This document shows positions 28,980-37,588 of a DNA stretch of 64,000 nt, one piece after another. Origin of the DNA: Yersinia intermedia. Its GTDB lineage: Bacteria; Pseudomonadota; Gammaproteobacteria; Enterobacterales; Enterobacteriaceae. The notes under the pieces are model-generated. The model searched no databases and had not been told where the DNA came from. It saw only the letters and a program-made list of their open reading frames with translations. A program made the translations under genes and the position numbers. Numbering within the stretch: position 1 is the stretch's first letter; every line of letters begins with the position of its first letter. Location: assembly GCF_900635455.1 (NCBI RefSeq), contig NZ_LR134116.1:3286001-3350000 (forward strand), read 5' to 3'.

Positions 28980-29085
28980 CTATCCTTCCGAGCTTATTCC
29001 TCGCTCTATTTTTGAAAGAAGCGATGCACCACCATTCTATGTTGAGCGCAGAGGCGATTATCCAGACTATTTTCCCCGTCTATAG
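28882..29085 (+). pseudogene. Rz1-like outer-membrane spanin lipoprotein with interrupted signal peptide
   Basis: In the +1 frame relative to Rz, a frame ends at 29085. It has lipobox LPGC (Cys codon 28951), then a Pro-containing mature part (SANSLNQNNYPSELIPRS ... GDYPDYFPRL). Upstream it reads RPLISLLM and then meets a TGA at 28915. Before that TGA the same frame continues MIYSVKKLVPL from an ATG at 28882. Together they would make a near-perfect lipoprotein signal if the TGA were sense. The in-frame ATG at 28939 leaves only four residues before the Cys. Either a nonsense mutation, a sequence error, or an unusual start. Confidence 0.6.
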
Positions 29086-29542
29086 TTAGTGTTGGAGGCG
29101 TAATAATCATGAGCCAACAATGCCCCTATTTGCAATCAACATTATATTTTTCATTGCATTTATTTCAGAAAGTAAACCCAGTAATATAATCTCAGCGTGA
29201 GGCCCATTGGCTATTTATGGGGGTTTTATCTGTGCCAATTAGAGTAAAGCAGCCCACATTAGATTACAGCAAGATGTTCTATCAACTAATCAAGTCAACA
29301 CTGTTAGTAACTGGTTAACTTGCGACTAACTGTAATAAAAAATCACCCCCACAGAATTATGCCTAATTTATAATTAAAAGTGATATAGCAGCAAGGCAAA
29401 ATACATAATAAATAATTAAAATAAAAACATATAAATACTAATAACATTGCTTTTAACCTAAAATTGATTTTTTAATAAGTGATATGTTGAGTATTCTTCT
29501 GGCACCAACACTATGGTTGGTACAACAAAGAGGATGTAAAAT
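29086..29542. other. Intergenic region between lysis cassette and toxin genes
   Basis: 457 bp. A 26-codon frame at 29109-29189 (MSQQCPYLQSTLYFSLHLFQ...) has GGAGG 9 nt upstream but no recognisable feature. CCCAT...ATGGG at about 29202-29221 followed by GTTTTATC could be a weak terminator. The part from 29340 on is AT-rich and probably carries the toxin promoter. Confidence 0.35.
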
Positions 29543-29953
29543 ATGAACAAGGTAACTATCACTATTAATACTGATTCAAATGAAGTAGACGTTAAAAACC
29601 CAACTGAGGCTGATACCGAGAATTTAACATTGATCGCAGCGCAAGCCAGAGCCAGAGTGCCAACTGAGGTTGCTCCCAACTCAAGTACCGAGGTTCTTTA
29701 TCGCAGCACACCAATTATTCCTGAAAGTCGTCGGAATGTAATGATCACTAATGATGGCGCTGCAAATGTCATTACAGCTCAATACTATTGGTCGCACAGT
29801 TTTACAAGTCAATGGTTCTTGTATACATCTATTGACGTCAATGTCGGTGATTCTAAGTTATTAGTTTCACCATCTAATTCACTATATTACAGTAAGGTTG
29901 TTCTGATTAACAACACAAGCCGTAAAGCATATGTTACCGCGGAGGAAAAATAA
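29543..29953 (+). CDS. pirA: PirA-like component of binary insecticidal toxin
   Basis: A 136-aa soluble protein (MNKVTITINTDSNEVDVKNP) predicted all-beta, with no signal peptide. Size, the 5' position next to a ~416-aa partner, and the sequence character (PTEVAPNSSTEVLYRSTPII, NVMITNDGAANVITAQYYW) fit PirA of Photorhabdus and of AHPND Vibrio. There PirA and PirB together form a Cry-like pore-forming toxin, PirA corresponding to the receptor/sugar-binding Cry domain III. GAGG at 8 nt precedes the ATG. It is 213 bp upstream of pirB. Homology is recognised from family features, not from a search. Confidence 0.8.
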   Translation: MNKVTITINTDSNEVDVKNPTEADTENLTLIAAQARARVPTEVAPNSSTEVLYRSTPIIPESRRNVMITNDGAANVITAQYYWSHSFTSQWFLYTSIDVNVGDSKLLVSPSNSLYYSKVVLINNTSRKAYVTAEEK

Positions 29954-30166
29954 ATACCGCCTTGTTCTAAGATAATTTATTTTTATCAAGAAGGAAAATA
30001 AAACATTAACTGGTCTCACCTTCGCAACAGTGAAGACCAAATACTTACTATTAGTTTTGGACTTCTGTTCATGCAGAAGTGAGGCCACTTATTGTCATTA
30101 ATAAATTAATTTCTTAGAAAATACGACATTATCTTTTATTTTAAACTTTAACTAAAGGTATATTAA
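29954..30166. other. pirA-pirB spacer
   Basis: 213 bp, no gene. An inverted repeat is present near 30026-30086 (CTTCGCAACAGTGAAG, and GGACTTCTGTTCATGCAGAAGTG with stem ACTTCTG/CAGAAGT, 30061-30083), without a strong U-run. It could attenuate transcription so that pirA is expressed above pirB. Confidence 0.45.
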
Positions 30167-31417
30167 ATGAATAACATTACAGAATATAGCAATACAGCAG
30201 CCATTGTTCCTTACAATGTATATGCTACTTCAGCCTTTGAATTCGACTGGGACTCATCAGCAATTCTTAAGCAAGCAGTGCTTAAAGGCATATCATTCAT
30301 TCCTTATGTCGGTGATTACTTATCCTCTATTATTGGTTTCTTTTGGAAAGACCAAGAGAGGGATATCTGGCAGGAAATTTTGGGACGGGTACAGCAACTT
30401 ATTGAGGAGAATGTGCTTAAAGCTATTAAAGGCATTCTATTGGGTGATATTGCCGAACTTAAAGGGAAGATTGCCTCCGTAGTTGCAGCTTTGCAAGATC
30501 AACCTGGGACACCTGAAGCCAAAAGTCTATTTATGAGCGTATCGGTACATTTGGATAGTGTACAACGCAAGTTTACTACTTTTGATCACAAAACTAACTA
30601 TCATATTTTGCCGATGTATTCAGCAACAGCTTTAATGCAAATAATGTACTGGACTATGGGCATTGAGCGTAAAGACGATATTGGACTGAACAGTAATGAA
30701 GTTGGGCAACTTCAGCGAAATATTGATCTATTGGTTAAACATGTCGAGAGTTATATTCAAGAGATTTACGATACAGAATTAGAGATCCAATACAACGACT
30801 CTGCACCAAATACTGTAGCTAACAATGTTATGTATGTGCATGGCTACTGTCGGGTGCATGGTTTGGAGTACACCGAGATCATTCAAAATATCCAGAAAAA
30901 TGGAAGCAATACAAAGGGACTGTATTTAAAAACACTGAGTTATTCGACCTTCTTTGGCTGGCCAACCAGTCAGGCACGAATTCTTGCATTAAAAGACGAA
31001 ATTAATATGCCGGAGCCATTTAAGCCAAAATTAGTAAATGGCCGTATAAACCAAATAAAGTCAGTTAAAGGTTTTATTCGACGTATCGGAGGCGCTTTAC
31101 GGGTAGGTGGGTTAGAAGTTATCTTTGAAAATGGTAATAAGTATCAACAAGGAACTGTTACCGGCGAATCTAGTTCAATTGACCTCAATGGGGGTGTCAT
31201 TGAGACAATAGAAACCTGGGGTAATGGTGCTATTGACGAAGCCAAATTTACCCTAAGCGACGGACGTACCTTAACTGTTGGTCAACGCTATTCAACAAAC
31301 TACAGAAAGTTTGCGCTCGATGGGCACTATATTTCTGGTATTTTTATTGCCAGCGATCGAAGTGAACTAGTCGGTCAAGCTGCAAATATTTGTGTTTCTT
31401 ATCACCAAAAACAATGA
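30167..31417 (+). CDS. pirB: PirB-like component of binary insecticidal toxin
   Basis: A 416-aa protein. Residues ~35-290 are helical and resemble the Cry delta-endotoxin pore-forming domain I (LKQAVLKGISFIPYVGDYLS, IIGFFWKDQERDIWQEILGR, and a central hydrophobic helix YSATALMQIMYWTMGI). Residues ~290-416 are beta-rich, like Cry domain II (GGALRVGGLEVIFENGNKYQ). Length matches PirB (about 416-440 aa). It has no signal peptide. It pairs with PirA to kill insect or crustacean midgut cells in known cases. AAAGG precedes the ATG. A strong hairpin follows the stop. Confidence 0.85.
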   Translation: MNNITEYSNTAAIVPYNVYATSAFEFDWDSSAILKQAVLKGISFIPYVGDYLSSIIGFFWKDQERDIWQEILGRVQQLIEENVLKAIKGILLGDIAELKGKIASVVAALQDQPGTPEAKSLFMSVSVHLDSVQRKFTTFDHKTNYHILPMYSATALMQIMYWTMGIERKDDIGLNSNEVGQLQRNIDLLVKHVESYIQEIYDTELEIQYNDSAPNTVANNVMYVHGYCRVHGLEYTEIIQNIQKNGSNTKGLYLKTLSYSTFFGWPTSQARILALKDEINMPEPFKPKLVNGRINQIKSVKGFIRRIGGALRVGGLEVIFENGNKYQQGTVTGESSSIDLNGGVIETIETWGNGAIDEAKFTLSDGRTLTVGQRYSTNYRKFALDGHYISGIFIASDRSELVGQAANICVSYHQKQ

Positions 31418-31435
31418 AATAAATAATTTAATCTA

Positions 31436-31461
31436 TATAAAGCTGCATTTTGCAGCTTTAT
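31436..31461 (+). terminator. Stem-loop after pirB
   Basis: TAAAGCTGCA pairs with TGCAGCTTTA around a 4-nt loop (TTTT), followed by TATTAAG. The U-run is short, so it may be a leaky terminator or an mRNA 3' stabiliser ahead of the phospholipase gene 30 bp on. Confidence 0.65.
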
Positions 31462-31490
31462 ATTAAGTTAATTAGAAAAGGAAAGTAAAA

Positions 31491-32771
31491 ATGAATAAAA
31501 TACCTCTGGCTTTGTTTTTATATGTTTTTTGCATTTCAGCTTATGCAGTGAAAGAAACGAGTTCAATTTCAGAAACAAATATTCCACCTGAAAGGAGCAT
31601 GCAACATTCTGCGAGGAACAGTGAAACCTATACCTATATAAAGTGTGTCTATAGGAAAAACAAAGATAAAAAGTTTGATGCAACTTCATCCTGGGAATGG
31701 GGGCGAGCGGGTAATACAGCCAATAATTATGCTACAGTTAATGGTCATTGGTATTCCAGCGCCATTCTAGCTAATATGTTTTATACAAAAGCTAGCCACC
31801 AAGAAATAAAAAATGTTTGCATTAATACATTAAATAAGAAAGACATTAACTATAGTGATTTAATACCTTACGCATCTGATTACACTCTATCTTATTATTA
31901 CTCATTCTGGAATGAAGGGAGTAATATTCCCTCAATCGAAGTTGGCAAAGCGAAACTGGATAGAATGGTTGTTTTCGGCGATAGTTTATCTGATACGATT
32001 AATGTTTATAACGGTTCTTATGGAACAGTGCCAAATAGTAATACATGGTTTTTAGGGCATTTTTCAAACGGACTTGTTTGGCATGAATACCTGAGTAAAA
32101 AGCATATCAAGGTGCCTGGCTACACATGGGCAACGGGCAATGCAGAGAGTGGCAGTAATCTTATATTCTCAGGATTTAGTCAGCAATTAGACTCATTTGA
32201 GTCTTATATGAAGAAATCTAATGGATATGATATTGGTCAAACTCTTTTTCTTGCTATGTTTGGCGGCAATGATTTTATCACGGGAAACAAACTACCTGAT
32301 GATATTGTTAATAACTATAAAACCGCTTTAGTTCGATTGAAAAATCTGGGTGCCAAGCAGGTTGCGATATTTACTCTCCCTGATTTCTCAACTATCCCTG
32401 CGGTTAAGAACTGGAGCCAGTCCGAAAGAGATAAATTAAAAAATAAATCCATTGAGTTTAATACGAAACTAAACTTGTTAATAAACTCTTTAAAATCAAC
32501 CTATCCTGATGTCAAATGGATTATGCCAGATTTAAATGCAGCTTTTGATAAAATAATCAAAAACCCCGCAAGTTTTAATTATGTAAACGCTAAAGATACT
32601 TGTCTGAATCTGAGAGATTCCAGTCTTGATTATATTGCAGGTGCATCACCTAAAGACGAGTGTAAAAATAGTAATGGAGCATTTATTTTCTGGGATAACA
32701 TGCATACAACGACAAAAATGCATGAAGATATCAGTGATATCTTGGGTAATGAAATTAAATTCTTACTGTAA
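31491..32771 (+). CDS. Secreted GDSL (SGNH) phospholipase / thermolabile-hemolysin-like
   Basis: A 426-aa exported lipase. A signal peptide (MNKIPLALFLYVFCISAYAV) is followed by an N-terminal ~130-residue domain with paired Cys, then the SGNH hydrolase. Block I is VVFGDSLSD with nucleophile Ser165, then NTWFLGHFSNGLVWHEYL and block III FGGNDF. The C-terminal catalytic Asp-His lies in FWDNMHTTTKMH (about 395-406). This two-domain order is that of Vibrio thermolabile hemolysin and related acyltransferases. GAAAGG precedes the ATG. It is co-oriented with pirAB and ends at a strong terminator. Likely membrane-damaging virulence factor. Confidence 0.87.
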   Translation: MNKIPLALFLYVFCISAYAVKETSSISETNIPPERSMQHSARNSETYTYIKCVYRKNKDKKFDATSSWEWGRAGNTANNYATVNGHWYSSAILANMFYTKASHQEIKNVCINTLNKKDINYSDLIPYASDYTLSYYYSFWNEGSNIPSIEVGKAKLDRMVVFGDSLSDTINVYNGSYGTVPNSNTWFLGHFSNGLVWHEYLSKKHIKVPGYTWATGNAESGSNLIFSGFSQQLDSFESYMKKSNGYDIGQTLFLAMFGGNDFITGNKLPDDIVNNYKTALVRLKNLGAKQVAIFTLPDFSTIPAVKNWSQSERDKLKNKSIEFNTKLNLLINSLKSTYPDVKWIMPDLNAAFDKIIKNPASFNYVNAKDTCLNLRDSSLDYIAGASPKDECKNSNGAFIFWDNMHTTTKMHEDISDILGNEIKFLL

Positions 32772-32809
32772 ATGAGCGTTAGCAATATAAGTAACCGTTA
32801 TGTAGAAAT

Positions 32810-32846
32810 GGCGTATGTCCACTGTTGAGTGGCATACGCCTCTTTA
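32810..32846 (+). terminator. Strong terminator ending the toxin half of the island
   Basis: GGCGTATG/CATACGCC with an extended inner CCACT/AGTGG pairing, followed by TCTTTATATT, 39 bp after the phospholipase stop. Confidence 0.85.
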
Positions 32847-32879
32847 TATTATTATACCAGCTCAATGCCCGCCAACACG

Positions 32880-33050
32880 GTCTGTGCCTGACGGTAATCG
32901 CTTCCTCATCGGGTTTGTCGGCGCTGAGCGTAGCCAAAGTTGCGGTATTAGCACCCCACTTTTATCGATAGTAATCACTTCTGGCTCGCCATGATGGCAA
33001 ATAGCTTTACGATCGTATTGCTGACAGCGGTGTGATCGCCTCGCAACAGG
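32880..33050 (-). pseudogene. IS6-family transposase catalytic fragment
   Basis: On the minus strand one frame reads KAICHHGEPEVITIDKSG, which contains the DDE-core Asp motif of IS6/IS26 transposases. After a 2-nt shift the adjacent frame continues ATLATLSADKPDEEAITVR, the next conserved block. Homology ends on both sides, so both termini are gone. It is oriented toward the toxin genes and lies right at the border with melR, so it marks the right edge of the island. Confidence 0.75.
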
Positions 33051-33077
33051 TAGTTAACGGGATTTTCCAGCGAGGCA

Positions 33078-34004
33078 TTAGGTTAAATGCCTGCGTAGCT
33101 GGCTGAGCTTCCTGTATTTCTGTGGCGACATGCCAACATATTTGTGAAAGGAACTGTAAAAACGGCTGCTTGAGCGGAAGCCCGCCGTCAGAGCGATATC
33201 CAGTATGGTTTTATCCGTATCACTCAGCAGTGCCCTTACATGGTTGATACGCATCGCAGTGATGTATTGCTTCATGGTCAATTGCATCACGCGCTGGAAA
33301 ATCCCCATAGCATAATTGGAATTGAGCTTGACGTGCTCAGCCACGCTGTCGATGGTCAGCGCCTGATCGTAGTTGTCTGCAATAAATCCCAGCATCTGGC
33401 TGACGTAAAACTGCGCGTGTCTGGAAACGCCATTCTTGTGGGTCCGGGCGGTTTTGTTGACCAGAATCGGCTGCCAGCCAGAAAGGCTAAATCGCTTGAG
33501 CATCAAACCGATCTCGTCAATCGCCAGTTGCCGGATTTGCTCATCGTCACTGGTGAGCTCAGCCTGCCAACGCTGCACTTCAAAGGCACTGATTTGATGG
33601 GCTGTATGCGATTTTACCACCATGCCGTGCGTAACATGGTTGATCAATTCCCGATCCAGCGGCCATGAGAGAAACAAGTGCATCGGTAAATTCAGGATTG
33701 CCATGTTACGGCAATCGCCGGGACGGATAAGCTGATGCGGTACACAAGCCCAGAACAGCGTGATGTGCCCCTGCTTAATCCGCACCACCTCATCGTTAAT
33801 CAGATACTCCACATCGCTGTCAAAAGGCACATTCACTTCCACCTGACCATGCCAGTGGCTGGACGGCATGGCGTGCGGAGCACGAAGCTCAATGTCCATC
33901 CGCTGATAATCGGAATAGAGCGACAGCGGGCTGCGTGCCACAGGGTCGGTACTACTGCACATGTCGGGATCGGGCGCTAAAGCACGTACCACAGAGTTTT
34001 CCAT
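33078..34004 (-). CDS. melR: Melibiose operon regulator MelR (AraC family)
   Basis: A 308-aa AraC-family activator very close to E. coli MelR along its length: SPLSLYSDYQRMDIELRAPH, the cupin effector domain, then two HTH motifs (DSVAEHVKLNSNYAMGIFQR and LDIALTAGFRSSSRFYSSFH). The start is set at MENSVVRALA by comparison with MelR; the frame is open 26 codons further. It is divergent from melA and activates melAB with melibiose and CRP in E. coli. Confidence 0.93.
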   Translation of the reverse strand: MENSVVRALAPDPDMCSSTDPVARSPLSLYSDYQRMDIELRAPHAMPSSHWHGQVEVNVPFDSDVEYLINDEVVRIKQGHITLFWACVPHQLIRPGDCRNMAILNLPMHLFLSWPLDRELINHVTHGMVVKSHTAHQISAFEVQRWQAELTSDDEQIRQLAIDEIGLMLKRFSLSGWQPILVNKTARTHKNGVSRHAQFYVSQMLGFIADNYDQALTIDSVAEHVKLNSNYAMGIFQRVMQLTMKQYITAMRINHVRALLSDTDKTILDIALTAGFRSSSRFYSSFHKYVGMSPQKYRKLSQLRRHLT

Positions 34005-34274
34005 AGCGATCGTTTTCCGGGGTTCCTGAATTATCAGAATAGTGGCACAGCAGAGGGAAACATGGCGCGATCGAAACCACATCCTGGCCTAGAGCATTGC
34101 TTTAATTTCCCCATATGCTCTGCTTTTTCCCTCTTTTTATCCCATAAACTCAGATTCCGAAGGCTGATACGCAGAATCTGAGTTTATGGGAATGCTAACT
34201 CAGGAACATGGAAGCGTTACCACTCCGCGTCATGCCACCATGGCGTTATCCCAACACGCCACTGGAGAACACAC
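34005..34274. promoter_or_regulatory. melR-melA divergent control region with a 17-bp perfect dyad
   Basis: CCCATAAACTCAGATTC (34141-34157) pairs with GAATCTGAGTTTATGGG (34174-34190), 17 of 17 bases, spacer 16. The position between divergent melR and melA suggests paired MelR-binding sites, as in the E. coli intergenic region where several MelR sites drive melAB and repress melR. Site identity is inferred from position. There is no U-run, so it is unlikely to be a terminator. Confidence 0.65.
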
Positions 34275-35624
34275 ATGTCAGTCCCAAAAATCACTTTTAT
34301 CGGCGCTGGCTCGACCATTTTTGTAAAAAATATCCTCGGCGATGTGTTTCATCGCCAGGCGTTTAAATCAGCCCATATCGCGCTCATGGACATTGACGCA
34401 ACGCGCTTGGAAGAGTCGCACATTGTGGTGCGTAAACTGATGGACTCTGCCGGTGCCAATGGGCGTATCACTTGCCATACCGATCAGAAAGCGGCCCTCG
34501 ACGCGGCGGATTTTGTGGTTGTCGCGTTTCAGATTGGTGGTTATGAACCCTGCACCGTCACTGACTTTGAAGTGTGTAAACGCCACGGTCTGGAACAGAC
34601 TATCGCTGATACACTAGGCCCCGGCGGCATTATGCGTGCGCTGCGCACCATTCCACACCTGTGGCAGATATGCGTAGACATGACGGAAGTGTGCCCGAAT
34701 GCCACCATGCTCAACTACGTTAACCCGATGGCGATGAACACCTGGGCGATGTTTGCCCGCTATCCGCAGATTAAGCAAGTCGGGCTCTGCCACTCCGTTC
34801 AGGGTACAGCGGAAGAACTGGCGCGCGATTTGAATATCGACGCCAGTGAATTACGCTATCGCAGCGCCGGGATCAATCATATGGCCTTTTACCTCGAACT
34901 GGAGAAAAAGGATGCCCACGGCCACTACCGCAGCATTTATCCAGACCTGCTGAATGCCTATGCCAGCGGCCAGGCACCGAAAGCAAACATTCACGGTAAC
35001 CCGCGTTGCCAGAACATTGTGCGTTATGAAATGTTCAAAAAACTGGGCTACTTTGTGACGGAATCTTCAGAGCACTTTGCTGAATATACCCCGTGGTTTA
35101 TCAAGCCGGGGCGTGCTGACCTGATCGAACGCTACAAAGTGCCGCTAGATGAATATCCGAAGCGCTGCGTGGAACAACTGGCGAACTGGCAGCGGGAGCT
35201 TGAGGAGTACAAAACGGCGGATCGTATTGAGATTAAGCAGTCCAACGAATACGCCAGCACCATCATGAACGCACTGTGGACCGGTGAACCCAACGTCATC
35301 TATGGCAACGTGCGTAACGATGGCCTGATCGATAACCTGCCGCAGGGGTGCTGCGTGGAAGTGGCCTGCCTGGTGGATGCCAACGGGATCCGCCCAACTA
35401 AAGTAGGCAAACTCCCCTCACATCTGGCCGCGCTGATGCAAACCAACATCAACGTGCAGACGCTGCTGACCGAAGCCATTCTGACTGAAAACAAAGAGTA
35501 CGTTTACCATGCCGCCATGATGGACCCTCATACCGCAGCCGTGCTGAGTATCGAGGAGATTTATGCGCTGATTGACGATCTGATCACCGCTCATGGTGAC
35601 TGGCTCCCTGCATGGCTGCACTGA
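34275..35624 (+). CDS. melA: Alpha-galactosidase MelA (GH4)
   Basis: A 449-aa cytosolic NAD+/Mn2+-dependent glycoside hydrolase of family 4 that splits melibiose into galactose and glucose. The N-terminal Rossmann motif is KITFIGAGSTIF. Conserved family-4 elements include NPMAMNTWAMF, GLCHSVQGT (metal Cys) and GINHMAFYL (metal His). Near-identical in layout to E. coli MelA. A stem-loop at 35640 and then melB follow. Confidence 0.94.
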   Translation: MSVPKITFIGAGSTIFVKNILGDVFHRQAFKSAHIALMDIDATRLEESHIVVRKLMDSAGANGRITCHTDQKAALDAADFVVVAFQIGGYEPCTVTDFEVCKRHGLEQTIADTLGPGGIMRALRTIPHLWQICVDMTEVCPNATMLNYVNPMAMNTWAMFARYPQIKQVGLCHSVQGTAEELARDLNIDASELRYRSAGINHMAFYLELEKKDAHGHYRSIYPDLLNAYASGQAPKANIHGNPRCQNIVRYEMFKKLGYFVTESSEHFAEYTPWFIKPGRADLIERYKVPLDEYPKRCVEQLANWQRELEEYKTADRIEIKQSNEYASTIMNALWTGEPNVIYGNVRNDGLIDNLPQGCCVEVACLVDANGIRPTKVGKLPSHLAALMQTNINVQTLLTEAILTENKEYVYHAAMMDPHTAAVLSIEEIYALIDDLITAHGDWLPAWLH

Positions 35625-35639
35625 TAACACCTAGCGATC

Positions 35640-35661
35640 GTCGGGTGCCTAAGCGCCCGAC
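35640..35661 (+). other. melA-melB intercistronic stem-loop
   Basis: GTCGGG pairs with CCCGAC around TGCCTAAGCG. Followed by TTCCCTTC rather than a U-run. Likely an mRNA-stabilising or attenuating element within the operon. Confidence 0.5.
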
Positions 35662-35713
35662 TTCCCTTCACTAAAACAGAAGGCGGGCGCTGGCAACAGT
35701 GACCCTGTACCCT

Positions 35714-37135
35714 ATGAGTGTTTCAATAACGACAAAGATCAGCTACGGTTTTGGCGCTTTCGGTAAAGACTTCGCCATTGGCATTGTTTACATGTACCTG
35801 ATGTATTACTACACCGACATTGTCGGATTGTCGGTGGGCGTGGTCGGGACGTTATTCCTAATTGCGCGAATCTGGGACGCCCTCAACGACCCGATCATGG
35901 GCTGGATTGTTAACAATACCCGCACCCGCTGGGGGAAATTCAAACCCTGGATCCTGATTGGCACCATCACTAACTCTATCGTGCTTTTTCTGCTGTTCAG
36001 CGCCCACCACCTTGAGGGCACATCACAACTGATATTTGTCATCGTCACCTATATTCTCTGGGGCATGACTTATACCCTGATGGATATTCCTTTCTGGTCG
36101 CTAGTGCCGACGATTACGCTGGATAAACGCGAGCGCGAGGAACTGGTGCCTTACCCGCGCTTCTTCGCCAGCCTGGCTGGTTTTATTACCGCCGGAGTGA
36201 CGCTGCCCTTCGTCAATTACGTGGGTGGGGCCGATCGCGGGCTTGGGTTTCAAATGTTTACCCTGATACTGATCGCTTTCTTCGTCGTCTCAACGTTTGT
36301 CACCTTGCGTAACGTCAAAGAGGTATATTCATCTGATAACACAGCGGAGGATACCAGCCGTATCAACCTGAGAACCATGATTGGGCTGATCTACAAAAAC
36401 GATCAGCTGTCCTGCCTGCTCGGTATGGCACTGGCATACAACATCGCTTCCAACGTCATCACTGGTTTTGCGATTTACTACTTCACCTACGTGATTGGCG
36501 ATGCGGCGCTCTTCCCCTATTACATGTCTTACGCGGGTGCGGCTAACTTGATCACCCTGCTCCTGTTCCCTCGCTTGGTGAAGACGCTGTCACGCCGTGC
36601 GCTGTGGGCTGGGGCTTCGATCATGCCGATTCTCGGCGGTGGGGTGCTGCTGGGAATTGCTACTGCGGGATATCACAACCTATGGCTTATCTCACTGGCG
36701 GGGGTGTTACTTAACATCGGTACTGCTCTGTTCTGGGTGTTGCAGGTGATCATGGTGGCCGATACCGTTGACTACGGCGAGTACAAACTTAACGTGCGCT
36801 GCGAGAGTATTGCCTACTCGGTGCAAACGCTGGTGGTAAAAGCCGGTTCGGCCTTGTCGGTGTTTTTTATCAGCATTGTGCTAGGCATCGTCGGCTATAT
36901 TCCTAATGCTGCACAATCACCAGAGACGATCGTCGGCATGCAGTTCATCATGATCGCCCTGCCTGCGCTTTTTTTCTGCGTGACGCTGTTTATTTACTTC
37001 CGGCTTTATAAGCTGAACGGCGATTTTCAGCACAAAATCCAGACTCATCTGCAGGCTAAATATAGCCAAACATCTGATAAACCTGTACTGGAAACAGGCC
37101 ACATTCTGTTGCCTGAAGCTGAGGCAAAGGGATGA
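35714..37135 (+). CDS. melB: Melibiose:cation symporter MelB
   Basis: A 473-aa, 12-TM permease of the GPH family. It shares almost every landmark of E. coli Mel[21 protein letters not shown] with the cation-site Asp, the [19 protein letters not shown] loop and [20 protein letters not shown]. The start (MSVSITTK) matches MelB; five more codons are open upstream. It overlaps the start region of the next gene, so they are coupled. Confidence 0.93.
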   Translation: MSVSITTKISYGFGAFGKDFAIGIVYMYLMYYYTDIVGLSVGVVGTLFLIARIWDALNDPIMGWIVNNTRTRWGKFKPWILIGTITNSIVLFLLFSAHHLEGTSQLIFVIVTYILWGMTYTLMDIPFWSLVPTITLDKREREELVPYPRFFASLAGFITAGVTLPFVNYVGGADRGLGFQMFTLILIAFFVVSTFVTLRNVKEVYSSDNTAEDTSRINLRTMIGLIYKNDQLSCLLGMALAYNIASNVITGFAIYYFTYVIGDAALFPYYMSYAGAANLITLLLFPRLVKTLSRRALWAGASIMPILGGGVLLGIATAGYHNLWLISLAGVLLNIGTALFWVLQVIMVADTVDYGEYKLNVRCESIAYSVQTLVVKAGSALSVFFISIVLGIVGYIPNAAQSPETIVGMQFIMIALPALFFCVTLFIYFRLYKLNGDFQHKIQTHLQAKYSQTSDKPVLETGHILLPEAEAKG

Positions 37136-37137
37136 TC

Positions 37138-37392
37138 ATGGAGTGGATTTCGCTTATCGGCTACCTAGCGGCCAGCCTGACAACGCTCTCTTTTCTGCCG
37201 CAGGCCATCAAGGTGATCTCAACCCGCAATACCCAGGGCATCTCTTTGCTGATGTACGGCATGTTCGTCGCGGGTTTGCTGCTATGGCTGATTTATGGTG
37301 TGTTGATCAGCAATATGGCCGTCAGCCTGGCGAACCTACTGACGTTACTGTTCGCCCTACCGATTCTGGTGATTAAGTACCAGAATCGTTAA
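37138..37392 (+). CDS. SemiSWEET-family sugar transporter
   Basis: An 84-aa, three-TM PQ-loop protein (MEWISLIGYLAASLTTLSFL, then LPQAIKVISTRNTQGISLLM). The PQ motif in TM1 and the single three-helix bundle are diagnostic of bacterial SemiSWEETs, which dimerise to move sugars down gradient. AAAGGG lies 6 nt before this ATG; an ATGATC start six bases upstream overlaps the melB stop. Placement at the end of melAB suggests it handles galactose, glucose or melibiose (inference). Not part of the E. coli mel operon. Confidence 0.85.
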   Translation: MEWISLIGYLAASLTTLSFLPQAIKVISTRNTQGISLLMYGMFVAGLLLWLIYGVLISNMAVSLANLLTLLFALPILVIKYQNR

Positions 37393-37588
37393 ACCACCCA
37401 CGTTTATTCTTGGGTATTCAGTTTCAGTATAAGGGGTTCCACGCCGGAATCCCTGATTTGTCTACGATCAGCAATAACCGCGTTGTCACACAAACGACCA
37501 ATTGAGTGACAATCACTAAATGATGATTCAGACGTTAAAAGCCGTCACGTTCCCCCCTTCCTTTGTACACACGACAGAGGATAAACAA
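37393..37588. other. Intergenic region after the mel operon
   Basis: No gene. Dyads around 37390-37415 (ACCCACG...CTTGGGT) and 37432-37462 (GGGGTTCCACGCCGGAATCC) could end the mel transcript, but neither has a clear U-run. Confidence 0.35.

Noticed and set aside
27948..29085. Reading the holin/endolysin/spanin genes as part of an ordinary prophage
   Set aside because: No phage structural, replication or regulatory genes lie on either side. Neighbours are toxin and protease genes, so a dedicated secretion cassette is the better reading.
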